64,000 nucleotides of DNA, taken from positions 310,001 through 374,000 of the forward strand of contig WLID01000001.1 in NCBI GenBank assembly GCA_009702325.1, written 5' to 3'. The position numbers and the translations under genes are program-made. The notes beneath the pieces are model-generated. The model saw only the letters and a program-made list of their open reading frames with translations. It searched no databases and was not told the origin of the DNA. The stretch is from Actinomycetota bacterium (lineage in GTDB: Bacteria > Actinomycetota > Thermoleophilia > Gaiellales > Gaiellaceae). Within the stretch, counting starts at the first letter, position 1. Each line of letters begins with the position of its first letter. Positions 1 through 8,500 of this stretch are shown here, one piece after another.

Positions 1-180
1 ACGCTCCTGCCGGCGGTGCATTGGCTCCCGCAAGGCGTATTGCGGGACAGGCTCCTTCGTGCCCGCGGCTTCGATGATGTTCTTGATCCTCTGAGCCCGA
101 GGGAACTCGCCGCGCTCTTTCCCTACCCCGTTGAGATCGTGAACACGGGCTTCACCCTGATCGCGATTGGCCCTCGATGA
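1..180 (+). CDS. C-terminal end of a methyltransferase-like protein (partial)
   Basis: The frame is open from the first base and stops with TGA at 178-180, leaving 59 residues of C-terminus. The segment ends in a strand-rich stretch (FPYPVEIVNTGFTLIAIG) that resembles the last beta hairpin of class I SAM-dependent methyltransferases. No catalytic motif is inside the window, so the assignment is tentative. The stop overlaps the ATG of the next gene (ATGA), indicating translational coupling with the O-antigen-ligase-like gene and a shared polysaccharide-type operon entering from the left. Confidence 0.5.
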   Translation, partial: TLLPAVHWLPQGVLRDRLLRARGFDDVLDPLSPRELAALFPYPVEIVNTGFTLIAIGPR

Positions 181-1616
181 CCGCCCTCTCATTTCGGCGC
201 CCGGTTTGGGTGCTTCATGTGTTTGTCGTCGGCCTCGCACTTCACAACCTCATCGCTGCGTTGCTCTGGCGCGTCGGCGTGCGTGGTGTCGCACTTGACG
301 TCATCTCGGCGTGGAAGGAACTGCTGCTCGCACTCGCGGCGCTCGGTCTGCTGCAGGCGGGCGCGTTTCGCCGCCGGCTCGATGCCATCGACCTGCTCGC
401 GCTCGCCTACGCCGGCTTCGTGATCGTGTACGCCGTCACCCCGCAAGGGGTGCTCGACGGAGGCGCCACGGCGAAGGGCGTGTTCTATGCGCTGCGCCAC
501 GATCTCGTTCCGTTTGGCGCCTACGTCGTCGGGCGCGGCCTCGCGCTCAACCGCACCGAGCTCCGTTCGCTGGGAAAGACGATCGTGGTGACCGCGGCTG
601 GCGTCGCTTCATTCGGGCTCGTCGACGTGTTCTTCGTGCCGCTCTCGTGGTGGCGCTCGTCTGGTGCGGCGGGCTGGTTCACCGAGCAGCTTGGTTTCTC
701 GTACCAGGGCCTCTCGGGGCTGCCGGAGAACTTCATCTACAACACCGGCGACGAGCAGCCGATTCGGCGCCTCACCTCGACGCTCCTCTCGCCTCTCGCC
801 GCGTCGTACGTGCTTGGCGCAGCACTGCTCGCTCTTGCTGCGGCGACGCTCATGCGGCCGACCGCTCAGGGGAAGGCGCGCGTCCTGCTTCTCGTGGTCG
901 TCGGCGTGTTGGTCTCCGGTGTGCTGTGGTCGCACTCCCGCTCGACCGAGCTCGCGCTCGTGGCGGCGTTGCTGCTGCTCGCGTGGGTTCGTCGCGATGC
1001 CGGGAGGCGCGCAGCTGTGGTCGCGCTCGCGGCGCTCGCGCTCCTCGCTATCAGCACGGTCTTTGCCCACGAGTACGCCCACCTCGGGCCTCGAACGTCG
1101 TTCACGTCCGCGGAGCTCGACTGCCAACGTGCGCATGCACATGGGTTGCCGTGTACCGCCGACCATGAGGTGATCACGAAGGCGGCCTCTGTCGCGTCGA
1201 CCGGAACGCAGGCAACCTCGGGCTTCGAGTCGGATGCGAGCACCTCGAGTCACTGGGCGAGCCTCCGCGGCGGGATCGAAACGATCGTCCATCATCCCCA
1301 GGGCTACGGTCTCGGCAATGCCGGATCGACCGCCGCACGGACGGGTGTGCGGATCGAAGCGGGCGAGTCGAGCTTCACGGAGCTTGGCGTTGAGACGGGG
1401 CTTCTCGGTGGACTGATGTTCGCGGCATGGTGTTTCGTGCTGCTCGCTCGGACGTTGCGGGCGCTGCCGTGGGTTGGTGCGTTGTTTGGGATGGTTGTGC
1501 TTCTCGGGCTGCAGACCGATGTGATCGGTGTGCCGTGGCTCGGGTACGTCGTCTGGGCTCTTGCGGGTTCGAGCGCGGCCCTCGTGGCTCGGCAGACATC
1601 CGAACGTCTGCCCTGA
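177..1616 (+). CDS. O-antigen ligase/polymerase-like membrane protein
   Basis: The 479-residue protein has about ten to twelve hydrophobic segments. A large polar loop near residues 295-385, between the distal membrane segments, contains HEYAHLGPRTS and HWASLRGGIETIVHHPQGYG. A long periplasmic loop followed by an arginine/glycine-rich segment (G-x-G-x-G near residues 375-385) is the usual layout of the Wzy/WaaL (O-antigen ligase) superfamily, which joins or polymerises lipid-linked glycans at the outer face of the membrane. The start overlaps the preceding stop. The exact substrate cannot be told from the sequence. Confidence 0.7.
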   Translation: MTALSFRRPVWVLHVFVVGLALHNLIAALLWRVGVRGVALDVISAWKELLLALAALGLLQAGAFRRRLDAIDLLALAYAGFVIVYAVTPQGVLDGGATAKGVFYALRHDLVPFGAYVVGRGLALNRTELRSLGKTIVVTAAGVASFGLVDVFFVPLSWWRSSGAAGWFTEQLGFSYQGLSGLPENFIYNTGDEQPIRRLTSTLLSPLAASYVLGAALLALAAATLMRPTAQGKARVLLLVVVGVLVSGVLWSHSRSTELALVAALLLLAWVRRDAGRRAAVVALAALALLAISTVFAHEYAHLGPRTSFTSAELDCQRAHAHGLPCTADHEVITKAASVASTGTQATSGFESDASTSSHWASLRGGIETIVHHPQGYGLGNAGSTAARTGVRIEAGESSFTELGVETGLLGGLMFAAWCFVLLARTLRALPWVGALFGMVVLLGLQTDVIGVPWLGYVVWALAGSSAALVARQTSERLP

Positions 1617-1683
1617 GGCCGGCCGCCCGGGGGTGGGGGCATGGCAGGCGAATCATCTTCGTAACGGGCCGGATTGGACACTT

Positions 1684-2202
1684 GTGCGGTCGACGGTCAA
1701 ACGCCACGCTGAGCGGGTGAGAAAGACACGTCGGCGGATTGCTGATCTTCTGGTGCTCTGCGCGATCGCGGGAGTTGTTGCCTATGCCGTGCTTGAACGG
1801 CAGGGACGGGCTCCGGTTGCTTCTGTACGCGCCGACCCAGTGCGTACGCCTGGTGCCTTAAACCCCGATGTCATGCAGGCCTCGATTGGGGAGACGATCT
1901 GCGTTCGTGGCTGGACGGCCACGGTGCGTCCGCCCACGTCGTACACGTCGGAGCTGAAGCGTCAACAGATGGTCGAGTACGGCGAAACGGGCCCGCCTTC
2001 GGCCTACCAAGAGGATCACTTGATCAGCCTCGAGCTCGGGGGAGCGCCTGCCGATCCCCGCAACCTCTGGCCCGAGCCATACCCCCGCGCCTCCACCGTC
2101 GATCAGATCGAGAACGCGCTGAACGACAAGGTGTGCTCAGGCCAACTGTCGCTCGCCGATGCGCAACGTCAGGAGGCAGCCTTGAAACACAGCTACGGCT
2201 GA
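1684..2202 (+). CDS. Membrane-anchored HNH-like domain protein
   Basis: I chose the GTG at 1684 because the open frame before it overlaps the previous gene. A second GTG at 1717 is also possible. The 172-residue product has a basic N-terminus, one membrane helix (LLVLCAIAGVVAYAVL, about residues 22-38) and an exported C-terminal domain. That domain contains EDHLISLELGGAPADPRNLW, which matches the His/Asn-rich core of small HNH-nuclease-like domains (D-H-L-I-x-L-E-L-G-G...N-L-W). Two cysteines (CVRG, KVCSG) could form a disulfide outside the cell. Whether it cleaves DNA is unknown; many such exported domains are uncharacterised. Confidence 0.6.
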   Translation: MRSTVKRHAERVRKTRRRIADLLVLCAIAGVVAYAVLERQGRAPVASVRADPVRTPGALNPDVMQASIGETICVRGWTATVRPPTSYTSELKRQQMVEYGETGPPSAYQEDHLISLELGGAPADPRNLWPEPYPRASTVDQIENALNDKVCSGQLSLADAQRQEAALKHSYG

Positions 2203-2220
2203 CGTGGCACCCTACGCAGC

Positions 2221-2709
2221 ATGACCGACGAAACAAAGCCGATCGACCCACGGGTCTCGATCGGCCACGTGCACCTGAAGGTGTCCGATCTCGAACGGTC
2301 GCTTGAGTTCTGGTGCGGGATCCTTGGGTTCGAGCTCGTGCAGCGCTACGGCGAACAGGCGGCATTCATCTCGGCCGGTGGCTACCACCACCACATCGGC
2401 CTCAACACGTGGGAGTCGCTTGGGGCGCCACCGCCACCGCGGCGGGCGACAGGCCTCTTCCATGTGGCGGTGCTCTACCCCGATCGGGCAAGCTTGGCCG
2501 ACGCAGTCAGGCGCCTTCTCGCTGCTCGCTGGCCGCTCGAAGGTGCGAGCGATCATGGCGTGAGCGAGGCGATCTACCTGAGCGATCCCGACGCAAACGG
2601 TGTCGAGCTCTACTGGGATCGCCCGCGCGAGGCATGGCCCACCAGTGACGATGGGTCGATCGCGATGTTCACGGGGCCGCTCGACCTCGACGCGCTGCTT
2701 GCCGAGTAG
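2221..2709 (+). CDS. VOC superfamily protein (glyoxalase/extradiol dioxygenase fold)
   Basis: This 162-residue protein has the two beta-alpha-beta-beta-beta modules of the vicinal-oxygen-chelate fold. The first begins IGHVHLKVSDLERSLEFW, with a metal-ligand His in HVHLKV. The second contains LFHVAVLYPD (His) and ends DPDANGVELYWDRP, where the Glu is the usual third metal ligand. The length is typical of single-subunit dioxygenases or glyoxalase-like proteins. The start lies 18 bp after the HNH-like gene, but functional linkage is unlikely. The substrate is not predictable. Confidence 0.85.
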   Translation: MTDETKPIDPRVSIGHVHLKVSDLERSLEFWCGILGFELVQRYGEQAAFISAGGYHHHIGLNTWESLGAPPPPRRATGLFHVAVLYPDRASLADAVRRLLAARWPLEGASDHGVSEAIYLSDPDANGVELYWDRPREAWPTSDDGSIAMFTGPLDLDALLAE

Positions 2710-2718
2710 TCGCCGCGT

Positions 2719-3654
2719 CTAGGAGCTGGCGGCCGTGCTGATCGCCCGGGCGACCGCGGCGGGATTGTTCAGCATCGACACATGTCCTGCCTTCGGGATC
2801 ACGACGAACCGCGCATGGATGTCGTTTGCTGTTTGGCGTCCATGGTCGATCGGATCGACCGTGTCAAGCTCACCCCAGATCACCGTCGCCGGGGGAGTGC
2901 CCGCCTGAAGCTCCGCCCGTGAAAAGCCAGCGATCCCATGCTTCGTCATTCCGAGGAGCGCCTTGGCGGTGTTGTCGGCGAGGAGCGGCCGAGTCCACGC
3001 ATCAATCATCTCGTGGGTGATCGGTGGTCGATAGGGGCCGTACGCGTTCTTCAAGATGTTGCGCGCGGGGTAATCCCACAAGGTCGCGAGCTCGACAAGG
3101 CTCGTGACAAACGGGGTGTGGGTGAGCACGGTTCGGACGAAGCTAGGCGGGCCACCAACCTTCAACGCGTCGCCGTCGACGAGCACGATCCGCGAAGCGA
3201 CTCCGCGCTGTCCGACCTCGACAGCGACCGCGGCACCAAGCGAGTGTCCGACGACTGTCGGATTGCCCAAGTGCAGCGCCTGGATGAAGCCCTGAACCTG
3301 GTCGCCCCAGCTCGCGAGCGTCCACGGTCCTGTTCGCTCCGTGTAGCCGAACCCGTCGAGATCGAGCGCGTACACCCGGTGATCCTTCGCGAGGGACTCC
3401 GCGGTCTTCTCCCACACCCATGTCGGTTCGAGAAAGCCGCCGACGAGAACGATCGGTGTGCCGTGCGTTCCCCACGACTGGTAGGCGGTCTTCACTCCAC
3501 CCGACTCGACGAACGAGCCGCTCCACAGCTCGGTGACGGGCTTCGATCGCCATGACGTTGCCTCGTTGAAAATCCATGAGGCAGCAAACAGAAACACGAT
3601 GACACCGAGCACCATGCCCACAGACCAGCCGATCAGCTTGAGTGCCAGGCGCAC
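2719..3654 (-). CDS. Membrane-anchored alpha/beta hydrolase
   Basis: The 311-residue protein starts with a signal-anchor (LIGWSVGMVLGVIVFLFAASWIF, residues 8-30) followed by an alpha/beta-hydrolase domain. The nucleophile elbow is GHSLGA (Ser near residue 136). The oxyanion region is VLVGGF, the acid is probably in WGELDTVDP, and the catalytic His is in KAGHVSML near the C-terminus. It is probably an esterase or C-C hydrolase held at the outer face of the membrane. It converges with the VOC gene and diverges from the quinone reductase gene. Confidence 0.85.
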   Translation of the reverse strand: MRLALKLIGWSVGMVLGVIVFLFAASWIFNEATSWRSKPVTELWSGSFVESGGVKTAYQSWGTHGTPIVLVGGFLEPTWVWEKTAESLAKDHRVYALDLDGFGYTERTGPWTLASWGDQVQGFIQALHLGNPTVVGHSLGAAVAVEVGQRGVASRIVLVDGDALKVGGPPSFVRTVLTHTPFVTSLVELATLWDYPARNILKNAYGPYRPPITHEMIDAWTRPLLADNTAKALLGMTKHGIAGFSRAELQAGTPPATVIWGELDTVDPIDHGRQTANDIHARFVVIPKAGHVSMLNNPAAVARAISTAASS

Positions 3655-3725
3655 TCCAACAAGCTACGCGACCCAGGAGTGGGCGGCCGAGCGAGGCGCT
3701 TCGACACACCGACTACGATGCACCT

Positions 3726-4607
3726 ATGCGGGCAGCGCGTCTTCACGCGATCGGCGGGATACCGCAGGTCGACGATGTTCCCGAGCCTGATGGCACCGAC
3801 CTGATTGAGGTTGCGGTTGCCGGTCTCAATCCGGTCGACGTCACGATCGGTAACGGGCGCTTCCATGGCGGCGTTCCCGATGTCCCGTACGTGATCGGCA
3901 CCGAGATCGTTGGGACGAAGTCCGACGGACGTCGGTATTGGTACTACGACCGCGGCACGATGGCCGAGCGGGTGAGTCCACAGCTTCCTGGCCGCGTCAT
4001 CGAGGTGCCCGATGGTGTGCCCGACGACATTGCGATCGCATGTGGCGTTGCGGGGCTCACGGGGTGGCTTGCAGTGACGTGGCGCGCGCCCGTGACCGCT
4101 GACGACACCGTGCTCGTTTTGGGTGCGAGCGGATCGCTTGGCAGAACCGTGATTGAGGGGGCGAAGCTGCTCGGCGCACGGACGATCGGTGCGGCACGTC
4201 GAGCCGCGGCGGTTACCGCAGCGGCCGACGAGGTCGTTGAGATCACCGGCTCCGAGACGTATCCCGAAGCGACCGTGATTGTCGACGGCCTGTGGGGTGA
4301 CCCATTTGCACGTGCGCTCTCTGCTGCTGCGCCGGGCGTTCGCGTCGTTCAACTCGGACAGTCAGCAGGTGCTGAGTCCACGCTTCAGTCAGGTTGGGTT
4401 CGCGGGAAGAACGCGACGATCCTGGGCATGTCGATGTTCCGCGTTCCCGACACGGTGCTCGCCGAGAGTTACAAGACGCTTGCGACGCACGCCCGCGACG
4501 GAGTGATCTCATTTGAGATCGAGCACTACCCGCTTGCGTCGATCGGCGAGGCGTGGGTTCGTCAGGCGTCGGGAAGTCCCGGCGCCAAGATCGTGATCGA
4601 CTTCTAG
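3726..4607 (+). CDS. Zinc-free MDR-family quinone oxidoreductase
   Basis: I placed the start at the ATG at 3726 (MRAARLHAIGG); the frame upstream overlaps the divergent hydrolase gene. The 293-residue protein has a GroES-like N-terminal half (VAGLNPVDVTIGNG, where zinc alcohol dehydrogenases carry Cys/His ligands) and a Rossmann half with a nucleotide-binding turn VLGASGSLGRTV around residue 135. There are no zinc-binding cysteines, as in NADPH:quinone reductases. It probably reduces quinones or enones with NAD(P)H in the cytoplasm. The stop overlaps the convergent aminopeptidase gene by 4 bp. Confidence 0.82.
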   Translation: MRAARLHAIGGIPQVDDVPEPDGTDLIEVAVAGLNPVDVTIGNGRFHGGVPDVPYVIGTEIVGTKSDGRRYWYYDRGTMAERVSPQLPGRVIEVPDGVPDDIAIACGVAGLTGWLAVTWRAPVTADDTVLVLGASGSLGRTVIEGAKLLGARTIGAARRAAAVTAAADEVVEITGSETYPEATVIVDGLWGDPFARALSAAAPGVRVVQLGQSAGAESTLQSGWVRGKNATILGMSMFRVPDTVLAESYKTLATHARDGVISFEIEHYPLASIGEAWVRQASGSPGAKIVIDF

Positions 4608-5830
4608 ACCTGCCAGAGGCCGTCGCGAATCAGCGCGACCCGTTCGCCGCTCGACGTGAGGCCCGTTGCCTCCAGCTCATCGGTCCCGATCATCACGTCA
4701 ATGTGCGTGGCTGACTTGTTGACGCCGTGGCGATTGCGTCCCAACGGAACGGTGCGCGACTTCGGGAACCCGTTGCCGAAGGCGATGTGTGCGCGAGCGT
4801 TTTCGTCGAGCAACGTTTCGAAGTACGTCACACCCTTCTTGCCGATCCGTGACGTCGAGTCGACGAGCGCGATCTCGCCGAGCCGCTCAGCGTTCGGGAT
4901 CGACGCGAGGTAGGACGCAAACCAGTCGCGATCGGCTGCCCGCTTGGCGTTGAGGCGCACGAGCCGCCCGCCACGAAACTCGCCGGAGAGACCTTCGAAC
5001 AGGCGGCCAGCGAAACGGAGCGGGATCGAGCACGTAAATGTTCCTTCGGTCGAGTCGGCATTTGGGCTCACGAAGCACTCTTCGGTCGGGATGTTCATGG
5101 CGATTCGCCGACCATGGGCGTTGACATCGCCGCCGCCGCGCCATCGCGCGGTGTCGGGGAGGGAGACCCTCAGGTCGGTTCCTCGATCTCGAATGTGCAC
5201 CTCCCGGAGGCTGAGGTCAGTGAGGTGCGTTGCTCGATCCCAGAGTGCTGCGAGGTGGGTGGTCCAGCCGTCGTGGCCGGGCGGGTCGCTCTTGCCGAGG
5301 CGGCAGAACGAGAGGATGTCTTGGGCGAGCTTGCGTTGTGCGGTCGCGACCGAGACGGTGGGGTAGACCTGGGCCGCCCACTCCTCCGTTGGCCACGAGC
5401 AGATCGTTCCTCGCACCCGTTCGGTTGCGCGGTTGGTTTCGATCCAGGGCATCGCGGCGAGCGTCTGGCGGATGTCCTCGGCGCTCTTGGCTGCCGGGAT
5501 CTTCGCGGCGACAGCGTTCTCGAACGATCCGAGAATCCAGATGCGCGCGACGTTTTCGTTGGCATACGCCTTCGACCGCGCAATCTGGGTGGCCGTCACA
5601 GCACCGAGTGCGGCATCGCCTCCGAGCTCGAGTTTCGCTCGTGCGATTCGCGCGTCGGCATAGACCACTTCGACGGCGCGAGCGCCAGCGCGGTAGGCCG
5701 CCTCTGCGAGCGCGACGGCGAACTCGCGCGTGCCGTGATTTGCCTCGATAACGAGTTCGTCGCCCGCGCTAAATGAGAGCGAGCCGAAGAGGACGGCATC
5801 TGCGTAGCGCGCGAGCTCTGCCGGGTTCAT
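4604..5830 (-). CDS. M29-family metallo-aminopeptidase (AmpS type)
   Basis: I placed the start at the ATG at 5830 (MNPAELARYADAV); the longer frame upstream is compositionally poor. The 408-residue product matches the length of thermophilic aminopeptidase T/AmpS proteins. It carries the family features: an N-terminal alpha/beta domain (VVYADARIARAKL) and conserved Glu/His metal-binding stretches in the C-terminal half, namely NIPTEECFVSPNADSTEG, LGEIALVDSTSRI and HIAFGNGFP, ending in HIDVMIGTDELEATG. It removes N-terminal residues from peptides in the cytoplasm, using two metal ions. Confidence 0.9.
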   Translation of the reverse strand: MNPAELARYADAVLFGSLSFSAGDELVIEANHGTREFAVALAEAAYRAGARAVEVVYADARIARAKLELGGDAALGAVTATQIARSKAYANENVARIWILGSFENAVAAKIPAAKSAEDIRQTLAAMPWIETNRATERVRGTICSWPTEEWAAQVYPTVSVATAQRKLAQDILSFCRLGKSDPPGHDGWTTHLAALWDRATHLTDLSLREVHIRDRGTDLRVSLPDTARWRGGGDVNAHGRRIAMNIPTEECFVSPNADSTEGTFTCSIPLRFAGRLFEGLSGEFRGGRLVRLNAKRAADRDWFASYLASIPNAERLGEIALVDSTSRIGKKGVTYFETLLDENARAHIAFGNGFPKSRTVPLGRNRHGVNKSATHIDVMIGTDELEATGLTSSGERVALIRDGLWQV

Positions 5831-5868
5831 TGGACCTGCCACGGTCGCGGAGCATATGCTGCGCAGGC

Positions 5869-6915
5869 ATGGACTTGCTGAACGTTGCTGATTTCGAGGC
5901 GCGAGCGGCTGAACTGCTCGACGCCGGAACGTATGCCTATTACGCGGGCGGCGCGAACGACGAGCGGACGTTGCACGAGAACGTTGCTGCGTGGGATCGG
6001 TGGGCGCTCCGTCCCCGGATTCTTGTCGATGTCTCTGAGGTAACAACACGCACGTCGTTGCTTGGGCGGACGCTTGCAATGCCGCTTGTTGTCGCCCCGA
6101 TGGCGTATCAGCGGATGGCGCACCCCGACGGTGAAGTGGCGATGGGTCGCGCGATCTTGGGGGCGGGGAGCTTGATGACGCTCTCGTCGCTCGCAACCTC
6201 GACGCGCGCGGAGGTCGCCGCCACCGGCGTTCCAAGGTGGTATCAGCTGTACGTCCCGAAAGATGCGGGCAAGGCTCGCGCGATTCTCGACGACGCCGTT
6301 GAGCATGGCTTCGAGGCGCTCGTCCTTACCGTCGATACGCCTGTCCTCGGGCGACGCGAGCGCGACCTTCGTCTGGGCTGGCATGTGCCACCAACGGTGC
6401 GCGTGCAGAACCTGGGGGAGGGCGAGGTCTCGCCCCTTGGCGCGTTTTCGGAGATGTCGGCTGCTGTCACCTGGCGCGACGTCGAGAAGTTCGCGGCCGA
6501 CACGAAGCTCCCGGTGATTCTCAAGGGCGTGTACACCGCCGATGACGCGCGGCTCGCGGTTGAGCATGGCGCCTCGGCAGTGATCGTCTCGAACCACGGG
6601 GGCAGGCAGCTCGATGCAGTCGTTGGTTCTGCCGAGGCGCTGCCGGAGGTCGCCGACGCGATCGCAGGAGCGATTCCGGTGCTTGTCGATGGGGGGATTC
6701 GGCGCGGAACCGACGTGTTGAAGGCGCTTGCGCTGGGCGCTACGGCGGCGATGGTCGGTCGACCTCTGCTTTGGGGCTTGACGGTCGACGGTGAAGCGGG
6801 GGCGGCCGCGGTGCTCGAACTCTTCCGTGCGGAGATCTCGCTCGGCCTTCAGCTTCTCGGCTGCACTGCTCCGAGCGACATCACGCGTGCGCACATCACG
6901 CGCCGCCCCACCTAA
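5869..6915 (+). CDS. FMN-dependent alpha-hydroxy-acid oxidase
   Basis: I placed the start at the ATG at 5869 (MDLLNVADFEARA), 38 bp from the divergent aminopeptidase start. The 348-residue TIM-barrel protein has the family's FMN and active-site signatures: PMAYQRMAHPDGE, the substrate-binding YQLYVPKD, the catalytic lysine in VILKGV, and the SNHGGRQLD signature with the catalytic His, followed by VDGGIRRGTDVLKAL. It oxidises a 2-hydroxy acid (glycolate, lactate or similar) to the 2-keto acid. With a phosphoribulokinase cluster nearby, a glycolate-salvage role is conceivable, but the sequence does not fix the substrate. Confidence 0.9.
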   Translation: MDLLNVADFEARAAELLDAGTYAYYAGGANDERTLHENVAAWDRWALRPRILVDVSEVTTRTSLLGRTLAMPLVVAPMAYQRMAHPDGEVAMGRAILGAGSLMTLSSLATSTRAEVAATGVPRWYQLYVPKDAGKARAILDDAVEHGFEALVLTVDTPVLGRRERDLRLGWHVPPTVRVQNLGEGEVSPLGAFSEMSAAVTWRDVEKFAADTKLPVILKGVYTADDARLAVEHGASAVIVSNHGGRQLDAVVGSAEALPEVADAIAGAIPVLVDGGIRRGTDVLKALALGATAAMVGRPLLWGLTVDGEAGAAAVLELFRAEISLGLQLLGCTAPSDITRAHITRRPT

Positions 6916-6918
6916 CGG

Positions 6919-7551
6919 CTAGGTTCGATGCTCGAGCGCGATCTTCGCGCCGAAGCCAAGGAACACGAGCCCTGTGAGGCCATCGAGGATGCGCCGTGCG
7001 CGCGGTCGTCGCAGGACGTGCCCGATCCGCGCCACGATCATCGTGTACCCCGTGAGCCAGCCGAGGCCGATCAGGCTGAACGACAGGCCGAGTGCGATCA
7101 AGGCCCAGACCGACGGATGGTCGCCTCGCGCGAACTGCGGTAGGAAGCTTGTGAAGAAGATCGCGATCTTGGGGTTGCCGAGGTTCGTCAGTGCGCCCTG
7201 CCGGTAGGCGGCGCGGAGCCCGAGCCGACGGTGTCCTGTCGGTGTCAGTGGCGGCGGCCCGCTTGGTCGAACGGCACCCCAGAGCGCTTGCAAACCCATG
7301 AAGGCGAGGTAGGCGGCGCCGATCGACTTGACGACGAGGAATGCGGGAGCGGACGCTTGGAGCAGCGCCGCGATACCTAGGGTCGCCGCGAGAGTCCATA
7401 CCGCGAGGCCGGAGGCGATGCCGAACACGGTGGCGATGCCGGCCTCACGCCCGGCGGTCAAGGCGTTGCGCGTAACGATCGCCGTGTCGGGGCCCGGCGC
7501 AATCGCAAGGAGTAGCGACAGGGCGATGAAGGTGTCGAAGTTGACGAACAT
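6919..7551 (-). CDS. LysE/RhtB-family amino-acid exporter
   Basis: The 210-residue protein has six predicted membrane segments and the LysE-family N-terminal signature, with LAIAPGPDTAIVTRNALTAGREAG near residues 16-39. The length is typical for RhtB/LysE exporters, which move amino acids or small metabolites out by proton exchange. It converges with the 2-hydroxy-acid oxidase gene, with 3 bp between the stops. The start is the ATG at 7551. The substrate is unknown. Confidence 0.88.
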   Translation of the reverse strand: MFVNFDTFIALSLLLAIAPGPDTAIVTRNALTAGREAGIATVFGIASGLAVWTLAATLGIAALLQASAPAFLVVKSIGAAYLAFMGLQALWGAVRPSGPPPLTPTGHRRLGLRAAYRQGALTNLGNPKIAIFFTSFLPQFARGDHPSVWALIALGLSFSLIGLGWLTGYTMIVARIGHVLRRPRARRILDGLTGLVFLGFGAKIALEHRT

Positions 7552-7615
7552 GCCGCGTCAGTCTGCCATGCGGAAGGAAGAAAAACCGCACGCAAAAATG
7601 GGTGTTTTCCCCCAC

Positions 7616-7644
7616 TTGACTCCTTAAATGGGCGGCTATAGCAT
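7616..7644 (+). promoter_or_regulatory. Candidate sigma-70-type promoter for a small RNA
   Basis: A TTGACT box (7616-7621), a 17-bp spacer and TAGCAT (7639-7644) fit a housekeeping promoter pointing right. No open reading frame on that strand follows before the terminator at 7691-7747. The motif was found by eye, and the TSS would fall near 7651. Confidence 0.5.
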
Positions 7645-7650
7645 CGCTCG

Positions 7651-7747
7651 CGATCCGCAATACGTTTGCCTCGGGACAGGCAAATACCTAGAGGCGGGTC
7701 GCCGTGAATACATCCCTTCTCCACGGCGGCCCGCCTCTTTTTCTTTT
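7651..7747 (+). ncRNA. Candidate free-standing small RNA (about 95 nt)
   Basis: This gap lies between two leftward genes. It holds, on the rightward strand, a promoter-like pair (7616-7644), a short hairpin (TTTGCCT 7665-7671 with AGGCAAA 7678-7684) and then a strong intrinsic terminator (7691-7747). That is the layout of a small non-coding RNA gene. It lacks the SRP-RNA apical motif and tmRNA signatures, and I could not match it to 6S RNA. The family is unknown. Confidence 0.4.
7691..7747 (+). terminator. Strong intrinsic terminator
   Basis: GAGGCGGGTCGCCGTG (7691-7706) pairs with CACGGCGGCCCGCCTC (7722-7737) over 16 bp with one G-U pair and a 15-nt loop, followed by TTTTTCTTTT (7738-7747). 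The T-tract exists only on the rightward strand, so it does not serve the leftward PadR gene. Confidence 0.85.
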
Positions 7748-7803
7748 CACCCGCTCCGAATCGTCGCCCCACAGCGGTGCAGGACGCTCGTACGGATGCC
7801 CGC

Positions 7804-8343
7804 CTACGACACCGGTGTTCCGTCGAGGAGCCCGTCCACGAACCGCAGCAGTGCGCGCGACGACTCAACCCGGAATCTCACGAGGATGGCTTCGGGACAT
7901 TGCAGTTCGTCCCCGCGGTGCGAAAGGGCGACGACGATCTCGTTGAGAAGTTCGTGTTGACCTTCGAGGAGCGGGCGGGCGTCCACGTTGGCGCGCGAGG
8001 CGAAGACGAGTTTGAGGAGCAGTAGCGATCGCATGTCGCGGACGTGAGGAACGGTTTCGACCAGCCAGCCGCCGAGAGCCCTGCGGCCTTCGTCCGTCGG
8101 TGCGAAAACAGTGCGTTGCGGCCCGCGCGTTCCCCGTTCGAAGCCTGTTGGTTCGATCAGCGCGCGAGCCTCAAGCGACTCAAGTGCGCGGTACACGAGT
8201 GGTCGTCCCAGCGACCAAACGGAGCCGAGCTCGCCGTTGCGCGCGAGTTTCGCCGCCAGAGCCCAGCCGTGTGACGGCTGTTCGCAGAGGAGGGCAAGCA
8301 CGGCCCAATCTCCCGCCGTCAGCTCACCCTTGCGATCGGCCAT
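7804..8343 (-). CDS. PadR-family transcriptional regulator
   Basis: The 179-residue protein has the PadR winged-helix domain (residues 10-90: LALLCEQPSHGWALAAKL, then the recognition helix and wing WSLGRPLVYRALESLE) and a helical dimerisation tail. A close paralogue lies at 12431-12979, sharing WAVLALLC, PSHGWA and WSLGRPLVY. The two genes bracket the molybdate operon. It probably controls itself or the neighbouring ferritin/mod operon, since it is divergent from that operon across 157 bp. Confidence 0.88.
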   Translation of the reverse strand: MADRKGELTAGDWAVLALLCEQPSHGWALAAKLARNGELGSVWSLGRPLVYRALESLEARALIEPTGFERGTRGPQRTVFAPTDEGRRALGGWLVETVPHVRDMRSLLLLKLVFASRANVDARPLLEGQHELLNEIVVALSHRGDELQCPEAILVRFRVESSRALLRFVDGLLDGTPVS

Positions 8344-8418
8344 CTATCCATACCTACGGAGGGTGGGTCGCGATCGGATTGTCGGAACCGCGCCTCGGAC
8401 GGCGGTCTTGCCATCTAG

Positions 8419-8435
8419 GCGTTACATAGCTACGC
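8419..8435. promoter_or_regulatory. Candidate operator upstream of the molybdate operon
   Basis: GCGTTACATAGCTACGC has inverted GCGT/ACGC ends and resembles one half-site of the enterobacterial ModE box (CGTTATAT). It lies between the divergent PadR gene and the first gene of the mod operon, where a Mop-domain or PadR regulator would be expected to bind. Assignment is by inspection only. Confidence 0.35.
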
Positions 8436-8500
8436 TGCTGTCGTGAAGAGAGTAGTAACCCGGAAAACTAACGCCGAACGCGCAACGTGAGGCTCCCGAC

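Noticed and set aside
5827..6894. Leftward 355-codon frame opposite the 2-hydroxyacid oxidase
   Set aside because: Arg/His-rich translation typical of antisense frames in GC-rich DNA; the rightward oxidase is unambiguous.
7651..7747. Possibility that the hairpin region before lysE is a riboswitch for lysE or PadR
   Set aside because: The T-tract and promoter are on the rightward strand, opposite to both genes, so it cannot act in cis on them as a leader.
7651..7747. SRP 4.5S, tmRNA or 6S RNA at this site
   Set aside because: The conserved SRP tetraloop/asymmetric-loop motif and tmRNA tRNA-like ends are absent, and the length is short for 6S RNA.
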